NCBI RefSeq assembly: GCF_016592555.1
Contig: NZ_AP014546.1
Location: forward strand, 1,488,001 to 1,552,000
Length of the DNA: 64,000 nt
DNA from: Neptunomonas japonica JAMM 1380
GTDB taxonomy: Bacteria; Pseudomonadota; Gammaproteobacteria; Pseudomonadales; Balneatricaceae
Direction of reading: 5' to 3'
Positions 38,156 through 47,045 of the stretch are shown here, in pieces. Position numbers and translations under genes: made by a program. The notes beneath the pieces are model-generated. The model was not told the DNA's origin and did no database searches. It was given only the letters and a program-made list of their open reading frames with translations. The stretch's first letter is position 1; each line of letters begins with the position of its first letter.

Positions 38156-38713
38156 TTAATGCGGTTCATCTTCAGTGTCTGGAGTAATACTGACCATCAT
38201 TTTATTAATATCCAACAAAATGGTTAGAAGGCCGTTATAGTAACAAACGCCCTGAACAAAGCGTCTGCTGGATTCATCTCCTGTAATATTGGGTGCTCGC
38301 TCAATATCATCTTGAGGGATGTTGATTACTTCATCAACACTATCAACAACAAGACCAACGACTTCTTGCTCATTGTAATCAACCATAATAATACGTGTAT
38401 TATCGTCGATTTCGGTAAGCGGCATTTTAAAGAGTCGGCGTGTATCTAATACAGTAGCAACATTACCACGTAAGTTGATAATGCCTAATATATAGTGCTC
38501 GGCGCCAGGGACAGGTGTCATATCAGAATAACGAAGGACTTCTTTTACCTTCATAACATCAATGCCATAAAGCTCTTTATTAACTTTAAAGGTAGCCCAT
38601 TGATGGTAAATAATTTCTTCTTGATTGGCTCGTTTGGCGCGCTCTTTCTTGTCCTTATTGGACTGCATGCCTTCGAGCGATTTTAGTTGGTCTGATTCAG
38701 CTTGTAAGCTCAT
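38156..38713 (-). CDS. CheW-domain chemotaxis coupling protein
   Basis: A 185-residue protein with one CheW domain (about residues 38-178; LYGIDVMKVKEVLRY, GIINLRGNVATVLDTRRL). CheW proteins link chemoreceptors to the CheA kinase. The N-terminal 35 residues are charged and non-conserved. It stands alone here, away from other che genes. Confidence 0.92.
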   Translation of the reverse strand: MSLQAESDQLKSLEGMQSNKDKKERAKRANQEEIIYHQWATFKVNKELYGIDVMKVKEVLRYSDMTPVPGAEHYILGIINLRGNVATVLDTRRLFKMPLTEIDDNTRIIMVDYNEQEVVGLVVDSVDEVINIPQDDIERAPNITGDESSRRFVQGVCYYNGLLTILLDINKMMVSITPDTEDEPH

Positions 38714-38829
38714 GTTGATCTGTCCACTTATAATGACTGCTTAGCGTAAAAATAATGGTTTAAACATAGATTTGTGTATAGGTTTTAGCATAGCGTAGAT
38801 TTTTGATAAGTGTACTTTCTTGCAGGTTT

Positions 38830-39165
38830 TTATAAACAATTAGTCGGTTTTGGTAACCCAGCAAGTTTAGCTGCTTGCTTTGCCGGGCTATCAGGAAAGA
38901 GCTTCATGAGGTGCATACTTTTCCCTTTGCTTGGACCTAATGCAAGCCCAACTGCTTTTACCAATGGACGCATGGCGGGAGATAATTCGTATTGCTGATA
39001 AAAATCACGAATAACCTGAATAATCTCCCAATGAGCGTCGGTCAGGTGGATGCTTTCTTCAATGGCAAGGTAGCTAGCTACAGCATCTGACCACTCCTCT
39101 AAATTGAGGAGGTAGCCTTCGTCATCCAGTTCTACTGTGTGTCCTTCAATCATGATTTGTCGCAT
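38830..39165 (-). CDS. tusE: Sulfur relay protein TusE/DsrC
   Basis: TusE takes sulfur from TusBCD and passes it to MnmA for 2-thiouridine in tRNA. The 111-residue protein ends in PKPTNCL, with the active cysteine next to last as required. The ATG at 39165 overlaps the tusB stop (TGATG). It is the last gene of tusDCBE. Confidence 0.93.
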   Translation of the reverse strand: MRQIMIEGHTVELDDEGYLLNLEEWSDAVASYLAIEESIHLTDAHWEIIQVIRDFYQQYELSPAMRPLVKAVGLALGPSKGKSMHLMKLFPDSPAKQAAKLAGLPKPTNCL

Positions 39166-39464
39166 CAGAACCAACTCACAGTTTTAGAATGCTGGCATGC
39201 TAACTCAACAAACTGTTGGTCATCTACAGCGCTGATTTTGTTGTTATCAGCCAATATGAGGCCGCGAGCCTGTAGATCAGCCGATAAAAAACTGATGTCG
39301 ATCTCTTCTAATGTGCTTAGTTGCTGAGCAATAATGGTATGCGTGGCAGCGTATACGCCATTCTCAATGATGAGTAGTGTATCGCCAGGCAGCAAAGCGG
39401 CTATGCAAGAGTGCCATAGCGCGGCGTTAGAAGGAGGCTTGTTGATGGTATGTAGTGTCGTCAT
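39165..39464 (-). CDS. tusB: Sulfur relay protein TusB
   Basis: A 99-residue DsrH-type subunit of the TusBCD complex. It starts MTTLHTINKPP, and the LLPGDTLLIIENGVYAA segment fits the family. The start is set at ATG 39464, just past the tusC stop. Its place between tusC and tusE supports the call. Confidence 0.88.
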   Translation of the reverse strand: MTTLHTINKPPSNAALWHSCIAALLPGDTLLIIENGVYAATHTIIAQQLSTLEEIDISFLSADLQARGLILADNNKISAVDDQQFVELACQHSKTVSWF

Positions 39465-39466
39465 AT

Positions 39467-39829
39467 TCAAAATCTCAGTACAACATCGTGGTCACGAATC
39501 ATCAAGGCAATATCTGCCTCGTTTACCCACTCAGCAGGTATGACTAGCTGGTCCAGTGTGATTTTCTGCTCTTCTGCCGCCAGCGTTTCAATATAGATAT
39601 TTTCAATATCGTACATAGGTAGGGCTGAGCAAATACTGGCTAGATTTTTTTGTTGAATCTGTTGTGGCTGCTGAGACTTTAACAATAAAGCTGGCGCATC
39701 TTGCATTAGCAGTAGAGAGACAGGCAGGCCAAAAGCCGCGGCTGTTAGTGCAACATCTAATGCCTCTTTGGCGTGAGCATCGCCGTAAGGTGCGCGCGAA
39801 AGAATGAGCAAAATATTCTTCTGTTGCAT
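39467..39829 (-). CDS. tusC: Sulfur relay protein TusC
   Basis: A 120-residue DsrF-type subunit of TusBCD. The LLILSRAPYGDAHAKEALDVALTAA segment is typical. The ATG at 39829 follows the tusD stop by one base. The role is structural within the sulfur-transfer complex. Confidence 0.9.
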   Translation of the reverse strand: MQQKNILLILSRAPYGDAHAKEALDVALTAAAFGLPVSLLLMQDAPALLLKSQQPQQIQQKNLASICSALPMYDIENIYIETLAAEEQKITLDQLVIPAEWVNEADIALMIRDHDVVLRF

Positions 39830-39830
39830 G

Positions 39831-40223
39831 CTAGGCTCCAAAAGTGACAAGGCGATCAGAAGTGATAGCCGCTTCGCTGAGCTGCCCTAAACCTGATAAC
39901 TCATAAGGGGCTTGGCTGTTAAAAGAGCTTTTCTCATGGCGTTTTGCTTCAGCTTCATCCATCACGCCACGCTTTAAGGCCGCTGCAATACAGACGACAA
40001 GATCAAGCTTGTGTGCTTGAGCTAGCTCTTTCCAAAGTTGGTGTATGTTTTGCTCATCTCGTGGTGGTGCACTTAACATCGACGCTGTATGTACACTTTC
40101 GCCATAGAAGAAGATGCGATGTATCTGGTGTCCTGCTTTGAGTGCGCTGTCGGCAAAGCGGTAAGCTGTATGTGCTGACTGGCTATTATGAGCAGAACCA
40201 TAAATAAGAATGGAAAAAAGCAT
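39831..40223 (-). CDS. tusD: Sulfurtransferase subunit TusD
   Basis: A 130-residue DsrE-type protein, the sulfur-accepting subunit of TusBCD. The cysteine in LVVCIAAALKRG matches the active cysteine of E. coli TusD. ATG 40223 (MLFSILIYGSAHN) is chosen over an upstream in-frame codon. It is the first gene of tusDCBE. Confidence 0.92.
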   Translation of the reverse strand: MLFSILIYGSAHNSQSAHTAYRFADSALKAGHQIHRIFFYGESVHTASMLSAPPRDEQNIHQLWKELAQAHKLDLVVCIAAALKRGVMDEAEAKRHEKSSFNSQAPYELSGLGQLSEAAITSDRLVTFGA

Positions 40224-40240
40224 GAGGAATCCGTACAAAG

Positions 40241-40279
40241 AAAAACGCCCCGTTATCTTAGCAAAGAAAACGAGGCGTG
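40241..40279 (-). terminator. Terminator of the Bax-inhibitor-1 gene
   Basis: On the minus strand ACGCCTCGTT - loop - AACGGGGCGT is followed by TTTT. It lies between the BI-1 gene and tusD and should stop most read-through. Confidence 0.75.
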
Positions 40280-40298
40280 TGATGTAGTGATGCGAGTA

Positions 40299-40979
40299 TT
40301 AGTCGTCGCTTAAAAAGCCCGTCAACGCGAGTAGATGAATAAATAGGTTGTAGATATTCAGATACAAGCTTGTTGTTGCCATGATGTAGTTTGTGTAGGT
40401 GCCGTTAACGATGTTGCTGGTGTCGTACAAAATAAAGCCAGCCATTAACAGAACAACCAATGCCGATAGCGCTAGGTGGAAACCACCAACATTCACGCCA
40501 AACATCGGCAGAATGAACATAGCAACCATAGCAATGATAGCGACCATCATGCCTGCAGATAAGAAGCCACCCATGAAGCTAAAGTCTTTACGGCTAGTCA
40601 AAACATAAGCAGACAAGCCAACAAATGTCAGAGCTGTCATGCCCATTGCTGTCATGATGATCTCGCCACCATTAGGCAGGCCAAGGTATTGATTAAGAAT
40701 TGGACCTAAGCCAAAACCCAATAAACCAGTAAAACCAAATACAAGCGGTAAAGCAGCAGCACTATTTTGTTTTTTATGCAAAATAAACAGCAAAACAAAA
40801 CTAGTAATAACGCTTCCCAAATACATAATAAAAGGAGGGTTAATCGCCATGGAAATACCGGCAGTTACTGCACTGAAGACTAACGTCATGGACAGTAGCA
40901 TGTAGGTATTGCGAATTACCTTGTTCGTTTGCAGAACGGATTGTTCTGAGCGTGTGCCAATCGAATGTGCGTTACTCAT
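40299..40979 (-). CDS. Bax inhibitor-1/YccA family membrane protein
   Basis: A 226-residue protein with seven hydrophobic spans of the BI-1 family; YccA in E. coli modulates the FtsH protease. The C-terminal ILYDTSNIVNGTYTNYIMATTSLYLNIYNLFIHLL is the family signature. Here it sits next to tusDCBE, an arrangement also known from enterobacteria. Its own promoter and terminator are likely. Confidence 0.92.
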   Translation of the reverse strand: MSNAHSIGTRSEQSVLQTNKVIRNTYMLLSMTLVFSAVTAGISMAINPPFIMYLGSVITSFVLLFILHKKQNSAAALPLVFGFTGLLGFGLGPILNQYLGLPNGGEIIMTAMGMTALTFVGLSAYVLTSRKDFSFMGGFLSAGMMVAIIAMVAMFILPMFGVNVGGFHLALSALVVLLMAGFILYDTSNIVNGTYTNYIMATTSLYLNIYNLFIHLLALTGFLSDD

Positions 40980-41111
40980 GTTTTCCCCGGAAGTTCATAT
41001 TGTTAACTAATAGCTATAATGGCTACTTCTGTGGTCATTTCAAGTGTTATGACCCTATTCTGCGATAAAGATTCCAAGTAAAATGCCGATTCATCTGATT
41101 TATCGCCTGGA

Positions 41112-41948
41112 ATGATTAATACCCTTATGCCTTATCTGGATATCCTTTATCAGGATGACGACCTCATTGCTGTTCATAAACCTGCTGGATTATTGGTTCA
41201 TCCAAGCTGGATAGCGCCTAAAAACACCCCAAATCTGGTTTACTCGTTGAAAACCTATTTTAGAGGTGCGCCTGTTCATACGATTCACCGTTTGGACCGT
41301 GCAACTTCAGGCGTGATTGTGTTTGCCAAAAACAAGCTGATGGCACAAAAGATGAATAGCTTGTTTGCTGAGCGAAAGGTTAAAAAAACCTACTTGTGTG
41401 TCACACGAGGATTTACACCTGAAGAAGGTGTGATCGATTACGCGCTAAAGCCCATTCACGATAAAATGGCTGATCCGTTGGCTGACCCGGACAAACCAGC
41501 AAAAGAAGCGGTATCTGCTTACCGCCGTTTAGGCACGGTCGAATTACCGATCGCTGTTGGTAAGTATCCTTGTGCTCGTTACTCCTTAGTAGAGGTTAAA
41601 CCACAGACAGGGCGTAAGCATCAAATTCGTCGCCATATGAAGCATCTACTGCACCCACTAATTGGTGATACTAATTATGGTGAAGGGCGGCATAATCGTC
41701 TTTTTCGAGAGCATTTTGAAACACGCCGGATGTTATTGATGGCTACTGAACTCACTTTTGAGCATCCAGGTAGTGGCGAAATACTAACGATTAAGGCGCC
41801 GGTCACACGTAAAGTTGCAAACTTATTTGATCGGCTCGGGTGGCAAGGTCTTTATCCAGAGCAAAAATCTAAACAATCGCTGGAAACAGTAGAAGCCTTA
41901 GCCGGTGAAATGGATGAATTAGATGCAGCTTGTACTAGTGAAGATTAA
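41112..41948 (+). CDS. truC: tRNA pseudouridine(65) synthase TruC
   Basis: A 278-residue RluA-fold pseudouridine synthase. The catalytic aspartate is in HRLDRATSGV and the C-terminal KTGRKHQIRRHMKHLLHPLIGD-type region matches TruC rather than RluC/RluD: no S4 domain precedes it, and the pattern VEPKTGRKHQLRRH of TruC is nearly kept. The last 20 residues are acidic and poorly conserved. Confidence 0.88.
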   Translation: MINTLMPYLDILYQDDDLIAVHKPAGLLVHPSWIAPKNTPNLVYSLKTYFRGAPVHTIHRLDRATSGVIVFAKNKLMAQKMNSLFAERKVKKTYLCVTRGFTPEEGVIDYALKPIHDKMADPLADPDKPAKEAVSAYRRLGTVELPIAVGKYPCARYSLVEVKPQTGRKHQIRRHMKHLLHPLIGDTNYGEGRHNRLFREHFETRRMLLMATELTFEHPGSGEILTIKAPVTRKVANLFDRLGWQGLYPEQKSKQSLETVEALAGEMDELDAACTSED

Positions 41949-42103
41949 TTAAATTCATACAGTAGAAGTAAGTACTTTGGTTTGATTGAAGTTAATGCTT
42001 TTTATAGACATATTCAGTTTGTACAAACTGTTAAATTGCGTATCCTGTAGGCTGAATTTTCAGAAGAAAATTACTCCATTTTATTAAAGGACAGTTAGGT
42101 TCA

Positions 42104-42853
42104 ATGATTAAGCAGCGGTCACTGAGTGACATTATTAAAAACAACAAAAAAATTAAAGTTGGTATCATTGGTGCGATGGATCAAGAAGTAGATATTCTTC
42201 GAGATCGTTTAGAAGATCGCGAGCAACATTTGATTGCTGGTTATGATTTTTATACAGGCTCATTGGCGGGTCTAGACGTTGTTTTACTCAAGTCGGGTAT
42301 TGGTAAGGTCAATGCTGCGGTGAGTACTGCCTTGTTGTTACATGAATTTAATCCTGATTGTATTATTAACACAGGATCGGCGGGTGGTTTTGACCCCGAA
42401 CTAAATGTTGGTGATATCGTGATCTCCTCTGAAGTGCGTCACCATGATGTAGACGTCACTATTTTTGGTTATGAGCCTGGTCAAGTGCCAGGCTTGCCTG
42501 CAGCGTTTGAACCCGACGTGACATTGGCACGAATGGCTGAACAATCGATAGAGCGCTTGCAAGGTATGCGCACTGTTCATGGCTTGATTGCTACAGGTGA
42601 TAGCTTCATGAATGACCCTGTGCGAGTAGAGCATACACGTACGGTGTTTCCTGCAATGAAAGCGGTTGAAATGGAGGCGGCTGCTATCGCTCAAACCTGC
42701 CATCAATTTGCAACGCCTTTTATTGTGATTCGAGCGCTATCAGATATCGCCGGTAAAGAGTCACATCTGTCTTTTGATCAGTTTCTTGATACCGCGGCGA
42801 TACACTCCGCCGATATGGTTGTTGAGATTGTTCGTGCACTGGCTAAACTCTAA
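42104..42853 (+). CDS. mtnN: 5'-methylthioadenosine/S-adenosylhomocysteine nucleosidase
   Basis: MtnN splits MTA and SAH, clearing products of SAM use and feeding AI-2 and methionine salvage. The 249-residue protein has KVGIIGAMDQEV, NTGSAGGF, VEMEAAAIAQ and the catalytic aspartate in ALSDIAG. The first 17 residues (MIKQRSLSDIIKNNKKI) precede the normal family start, but AAGGACAG before the ATG at 42104 supports it. Confidence 0.93.
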   Translation: MIKQRSLSDIIKNNKKIKVGIIGAMDQEVDILRDRLEDREQHLIAGYDFYTGSLAGLDVVLLKSGIGKVNAAVSTALLLHEFNPDCIINTGSAGGFDPELNVGDIVISSEVRHHDVDVTIFGYEPGQVPGLPAAFEPDVTLARMAEQSIERLQGMRTVHGLIATGDSFMNDPVRVEHTRTVFPAMKAVEMEAAAIAQTCHQFATPFIVIRALSDIAGKESHLSFDQFLDTAAIHSADMVVEIVRALAKL

Positions 42854-42992
42854 CGTGAAAGCTGGCTCTACAAGGCTGGCTTTGCAAAGGTTACCTTTGT
42901 GCAACTAGATTTATATCGAACCAGTTTTCTGAATGAGTTTAGATAATTTTACAAACAAGTTTTCCGAGAAGTTTACATAAAAGAGAGTTCCT

Positions 42993-44171
42993 ATGATTAA
43001 GTCGTTTCATCCACCGCAAAGAATTTTAATGGGCCCTGGCCCTTCAGATGTAAGCCCTCGTGTTTTAGAGGCGATGGCTCGCCCAACGATTGGCCATCTG
43101 GACCCTGCTTTTGTACAGATGATGGATGAACTTAAAGGGCTGCTAAAAGCAGCCTTTAAGACTGACAATGAACTCACCATGCCTGTTTCCGCCCCAGGTT
43201 CTGCCGGAATGGAGGCATGCTTTGTAAACCTAGTTGAGCCTGGTGAAAAAGTGATTGTCTGCCAGAACGGTGTTTTTGGCGGCCGCATGAAAGAAAATGT
43301 AGAGCGCTTTGGTGGCGAAGCAATATTGGTATCAGATGACTGGGGCACGCCGGTTAGTGTCGATAAAGTAAAAGCCGCTTTTGAAGCACACCCTGATGCT
43401 AAAATTTTAGCCTTTGTACATGCTGAAACATCAACAGGTGTTCGCTCTGATGCGCAGGCTCTGTGTAAACTCGCTCAGGAATATGGCGCACTCACCATCG
43501 TTGATGCGGTAACGTCGCTAGGTGGTACTGAATTAGAAGTCGATGCATGGGGTATTGATGCTATCTACTCGGGAACACAAAAATGCTTGTCGTGCCCACC
43601 AGGGATCTCGCCGGTAAGCTTTGGCCCTAAAGCGGTAGCCAAAGTACAAGCACGTGAATCAAGCGTACCTAGCTGGTTCCTCGATAAAAAATTGGTGATG
43701 GGTTACTGGGGTGGCGAAGGTAAGCGTGCTTATCACCACACGGCACCAGTTAACTCGCTTTATGCACTGCACGAAGCTCTTGTCATGCTGCAAGAAGAGG
43801 GCTTAGAAAACGCTCAAGAACGTCACGATCACCACCACCAAGCGCTTAAAGCCGGCTTAGAAGCGATGGGTATTCAATTCTTAGTAGAAGAAGCCTACCG
43901 TTTACCGCAATTGAATACTGTTATTGTGCCAGAAGGCGTTGATGAAGCGGCAGTGCGTAGTGCATTGCTGAATAACTACGGCTTAGAAATCGGCGCTGGT
44001 TTAGGCGCATTGGCTGGTAAAGTATGGCGTATCGGTTTGATGGGTGCTGCGTGTAACCGTCGTAACGTAACGCTATGTTTGTCTGCACTAGAAAGCACAT
44101 TGGTACAGATGGGCGCACCGGTTAATGCCGGTAAAGCATTGGTAGCAGCAGAAGCCTTTTACAAAGGCTAA
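42993..44171 (+). CDS. Class V aminotransferase (alanine/serine-glyoxylate type)
   Basis: A 392-residue PLP enzyme of the alanine-glyoxylate / serine-glyoxylate aminotransferase group. It opens with RILMGPGPSDVSPRVLEAM; the PLP lysine is in SGTQKCLSCPPG, and DAVTSLGG holds the cofactor aspartate. It may act in glycine/serine and glyoxylate metabolism; specificity cannot be fixed. It stands alone with a strong terminator behind it. Confidence 0.88.
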   Translation: MIKSFHPPQRILMGPGPSDVSPRVLEAMARPTIGHLDPAFVQMMDELKGLLKAAFKTDNELTMPVSAPGSAGMEACFVNLVEPGEKVIVCQNGVFGGRMKENVERFGGEAILVSDDWGTPVSVDKVKAAFEAHPDAKILAFVHAETSTGVRSDAQALCKLAQEYGALTIVDAVTSLGGTELEVDAWGIDAIYSGTQKCLSCPPGISPVSFGPKAVAKVQARESSVPSWFLDKKLVMGYWGGEGKRAYHHTAPVNSLYALHEALVMLQEEGLENAQERHDHHHQALKAGLEAMGIQFLVEEAYRLPQLNTVIVPEGVDEAAVRSALLNNYGLEIGAGLGALAGKVWRIGLMGAACNRRNVTLCLSALESTLVQMGAPVNAGKALVAAEAFYKG

Positions 44172-44203
44172 TTGATTCACGATAAGTGTATTAGTTGAAT
44201 AAT

Positions 44204-44239
44204 AAAAAGCCGCTATAAGTTTTCTTGTAGCGGCTTTTT
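44204..44239. terminator. Bidirectional terminator
   Basis: AAAAAGCCGCTA - loop - TAGCGGCTTTTT lies between the rightward aminotransferase gene and the leftward thioredoxin-like gene, with T runs on both strands. Confidence 0.9.
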
Positions 44240-44264
44240 CATGTGTTTTATTTGGGTAAGTTAC

Positions 44265-44762
44265 TTAGTCTTTGTTGATTTTAGCCAGCTCTGCTTCAAT
44301 CAGTTTCGTTTGAGCGGGTTCTAACCACTCGCGTCCACCCATAAAGGTCATTACGCTACGACCTTCTTCATTTAATAGAAAGCTCATCGGTAAGCCTCTG
44401 ATACCTAATGCCATAAAAGAGACGCCACGCTTATCTAGTATGATAGGGAAGGTTAGATCTCGTTCTAGTAAAAATGCTTCAACCGCTTCTGTATCTTCAC
44501 CGGCATTGATGGCAACAACTTCAAAACCTTGGTCTTTGTATTTTTGTCGTAAAAGCTCCATTGAGGGCATCTCTTTTACACAAGGCGGACACCATGTTGC
44601 CCAAAAGTTAAGCAAAACAACTTTGCCACGAAACTCGCTTATGTTGACTTCACGGCCTTCAAGATTCGGGAAGCTCAGCTTGCTAAACATCATGCTGTCA
44701 TCTGCAAATGTTGGGCTGGAGATAAGAAAAAAGAAGCTAATCAGTAGTCTGCGTAAAAGCAT
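44265..44762 (-). CDS. TlpA-like exported thioredoxin
   Basis: A 165-residue periplasmic thiol-disulfide protein. An N-terminal signal peptide or anchor (MLLRRLLISFFFLISSPTFA) precedes a TlpA/ResA thioredoxin domain with active site WATWCPPC and the cis-proline region RGLPMSFL. ATG 44762 is chosen because GGAG lies just upstream. The partner protein is unknown. Confidence 0.88.
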   Translation of the reverse strand: MLLRRLLISFFFLISSPTFADDSMMFSKLSFPNLEGREVNISEFRGKVVLLNFWATWCPPCVKEMPSMELLRQKYKDQGFEVVAINAGEDTEAVEAFLLERDLTFPIILDKRGVSFMALGIRGLPMSFLLNEEGRSVMTFMGGREWLEPAQTKLIEAELAKINKD

Positions 44763-45134
44763 GTAGTATCTCCAGTGAAGCGGGCTAATAAGAAAGTAGA
44801 GCACTTAACGTAATAATTGGTTCAATCAATAGCATCTGTTTGATGCTTTATATCCAAGGTTTTGTGGTTTTATACTGATACATTAAAAAATACCAGAGCA
44901 AGTGACCTGTGTTGCATATCTGTATATGTTTTTTTGTATCGAACTGCATCTGTAATGATTGCAGTTTTCTGGTTAATCTCTTCCCATGCTTTTTATCGTG
45001 CCATTTTAGCTACGTAAAATCAGAGCTGTGTTTATCAGCTTTGCTATGTGTTGTTCTGGCTTAAAAAACGGCATTATGGCATAAACAAGCTTAACAAAAG
45101 ACGATGGGTTACATCAGACCAATAAGGAAAAGAG
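44763..45134. other. Intergenic region without visible gene
   Basis: This stretch of about 370 bases lies between two divergent genes. It is AT-rich. I saw no convincing reading frame with a ribosome site, no tRNA-like fold and no strong terminator. It presumably carries both promoters. Confidence 0.5.
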
Positions 45135-46004
45135 ATGAAATTAGCATTTATCGGCTTGGGAACAATGGGATTTCCAATGGCAGGGCACCTACAGAATAAG
45201 GGGCACGAGGTTACTGTTTATAACCGCACAGTGGCAAAAGCTGAACAATGGGTAGCAACCTATGGTGGTGCTATGGCACTTACGCCTGCTTTAGCTGCTA
45301 ATGGTGCTGATATCGTTATTACTTGTGTCGGTAATGATAATGACTTGCGCGAAGTAACCCTGGGTACTGATGGTGTTTTATCGGCGATGGCATCGGGCAC
45401 ATTGTTGGTCGACCATACTACGGCGTCTGCAGAAGTGGCGCGTGAGTTAAGTCAGGTAGCGACAGAGCAAGGTGTTGGTTTTCTGGATGCGCCGGTATCT
45501 GGTGGGCAAGCCGGTGCTGAAAATGGCGCGTTAAGTGTGATGGTGGGGGGTGACCAAGCCTCTTATGATCGTGCTGAGCCAGTCATGCAGGCGTATGGAA
45601 AATCGATTCGTTTGTTAGGCGAAGCCGGCAGTGGCCAGCTAGCTAAAATGGTTAACCAGATATGTATTGCCGGTGTCGTGCAAGGCTTGTCTGAAGCCGT
45701 GCATTTTGCAAAACAAGCAGGCCTTGATGGTGAGCAAGTCTTTGATGTGATTCAGCATGGCGCGGCGGGTTCTTGGCAGATGATCAATCGTCATAAAACC
45801 ATGATTGATGATGTGTTTGATTATGGCTTTGCGGTTGATTGGATGCGTAAGGATTTGGGTATCACATTAGATGAAGCTCGCCGTAATGGTGCGCAATTGC
45901 CGGTAACGGCTCTGGTCGACCAGTTTTATGCAGAAGTGCAGCGTATGGGAGGTGGGCGCTGGGATACCTCTAGTTTGGTAAAACGGTTTGATGCAGATCA
46001 ATAA
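45135..46004 (+). CDS. 3-hydroxyisobutyrate dehydrogenase-family oxidoreductase
   Basis: A 289-residue beta-hydroxyacid dehydrogenase. It has the Rossmann motif GLGTMGFPMAGHL, the substrate motif DAPVSGGQAGAENG and the catalytic lysine in AKMVNQ. Candidates are tartronate semialdehyde reductase, 3-hydroxyisobutyrate dehydrogenase or a related enzyme; the sequence does not decide. TAAGGAAAAGAG precedes the ATG. The promoter of the next small gene lies within its last codons. Confidence 0.87.
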   Translation: MKLAFIGLGTMGFPMAGHLQNKGHEVTVYNRTVAKAEQWVATYGGAMALTPALAANGADIVITCVGNDNDLREVTLGTDGVLSAMASGTLLVDHTTASAEVARELSQVATEQGVGFLDAPVSGGQAGAENGALSVMVGGDQASYDRAEPVMQAYGKSIRLLGEAGSGQLAKMVNQICIAGVVQGLSEAVHFAKQAGLDGEQVFDVIQHGAAGSWQMINRHKTMIDDVFDYGFAVDWMRKDLGITLDEARRNGAQLPVTALVDQFYAEVQRMGGGRWDTSSLVKRFDADQ

Positions 46005-46015
46005 ATTGCTATAAT
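45988..46015 (+). promoter_or_regulatory. Sigma-70-type promoter for the 50-residue membrane protein
   Basis: TTGATG at 45988-45993 and a perfect TATAAT at 46010-46015 are separated by 16 bases, with TGC just before the -10. The predicted transcript begins near 46022, about 37 bases before the small gene's ATG. Confidence 0.7.
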
Positions 46016-46058
46016 CACGGCAAAATTTAATTAAGCATTAGACTAAAGGTATAATTAT

Positions 46059-46211
46059 ATGTTTGGCGTTGATAAATACAACTTGATCTCTATCGCACCG
46101 AGTTTAGCTGTTATTGCTGTATGCGTAGCATTGGTTTTTGTCGGTGTGGGTGTATTGAAAAAAGTAATGGTGCAAGACGCAGCAAAAGCGGCAGCACGCG
46201 ACGTTAAATAG
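46059..46211 (+). CDS. Small single-span membrane protein (50 residues)
   Basis: I do not recognise this protein. It starts with MFGVDKYNLISIAPS, has one hydrophobic span (about residues 11-34) and ends in a basic, alanine-rich tail (KKVMVQDAAKAAARDVK). AAAGGT lies 8 bases before the ATG. It has its own near-consensus promoter and a strong terminator, so it is a monocistronic unit that is probably well expressed. The layout slightly recalls small coat or membrane-regulatory proteins, but no function is claimed. Confidence 0.7.
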   Translation: MFGVDKYNLISIAPSLAVIAVCVALVFVGVGVLKKVMVQDAAKAAARDVK

Positions 46212-46216
46212 TCATA

Positions 46217-46260
46217 GTAAAGCAGTTACCAATCTCTATTGATAACTGCTTTTCTTTTTA
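46217..46260 (+). terminator. Terminator after the small membrane protein gene
   Basis: AAAGCAGTTA - loop - TAACTGCTTTTCTTTTT forms a strong stem with a T-rich tail a few bases after the stop codon. Confidence 0.85.
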
Positions 46261-46340
46261 TAACCTTCTAAATTTATTACTTCTTACCTGTCTCTTTTGA
46301 AGTGCTCTATAGCTTCAAACCATCTTCTTAAATGTGTGGA

Positions 46341-46940
46341 TCATACGTAATCAGGTACATCTAAGGTGTTTCCGTGATCACTTCCTGTAACTGCAGCTAC
46401 ATAAGCCTTGGCTGTGTCTTTAGCAGAAACTCCGTAAGCGCTATCCATGCCCATCATTTCCATGGTTTCCTTCACAAAAGCGGGGGCTACAATGTTGACT
46501 CTAAAGTTTTCGATTTCAAGTGCAGCCGCCTTGGCGAAGCTCTCAAGGGCACCGTTAGCCATACTGATCGCTGTACTTCCTGGCATCGGTTGGCGGGAGA
46601 GAATACCGGAGGTAAGCGTAATTGAACCACCGTGGTTAATAAATGCTTTGCCTATTCTTACTAGGTTAATTTGTCCCATCAGCTTATTGTTTAGTGCCAG
46701 CTGGTAGTCACTGTCTTGTAGTGCATCTAAGGGCGCAAAGTTGGCGAGGCCTGCTGTAGAAATGACCGCATCTACGTTTCCTGTTTTAGTAAACATAGCG
46801 CTAATTGACTCTGGGTTGCCTATATCGACCTGTACATCACCGCTGTTGTAATTAGCACGAATGATCTCGTGTTCAGAAGAGAGAGCGTCTGCTACGTTGC
46901 TGCCGATAGTACCTGATGCGCCAATAATTAATACTTTCAT
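46341..46940 (-). CDS. Short-chain dehydrogenase
   Basis: A 199-residue atypical SDR, shorter than usual. It keeps GASGTIGSNVA for the cofactor and TSGILSRQPMPG around the serine, but where YxxxK is expected the sequence reads STAISMANGALESFAKA, so the tyrosine is missing. Such proteins exist as a known short SDR group next to LysR genes. ATG 46940 has GGAG upstream. It is divergent from the LysR gene and probably under its control. Confidence 0.85.
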   Translation of the reverse strand: MKVLIIGASGTIGSNVADALSSEHEIIRANYNSGDVQVDIGNPESISAMFTKTGNVDAVISTAGLANFAPLDALQDSDYQLALNNKLMGQINLVRIGKAFINHGGSITLTSGILSRQPMPGSTAISMANGALESFAKAAALEIENFRVNIVAPAFVKETMEMMGMDSAYGVSAKDTAKAYVAAVTGSDHGNTLDVPDYV

Positions 46941-47045
46941 TTCTATCTCCAAGCTGCTGTTTGTTAACTTGGAAACTATCTTATAATTATGCTTAGATAT
47001 GAAAAACAGTATAATTAAGAAATCATTATTCTTATTTGGTGAAAT

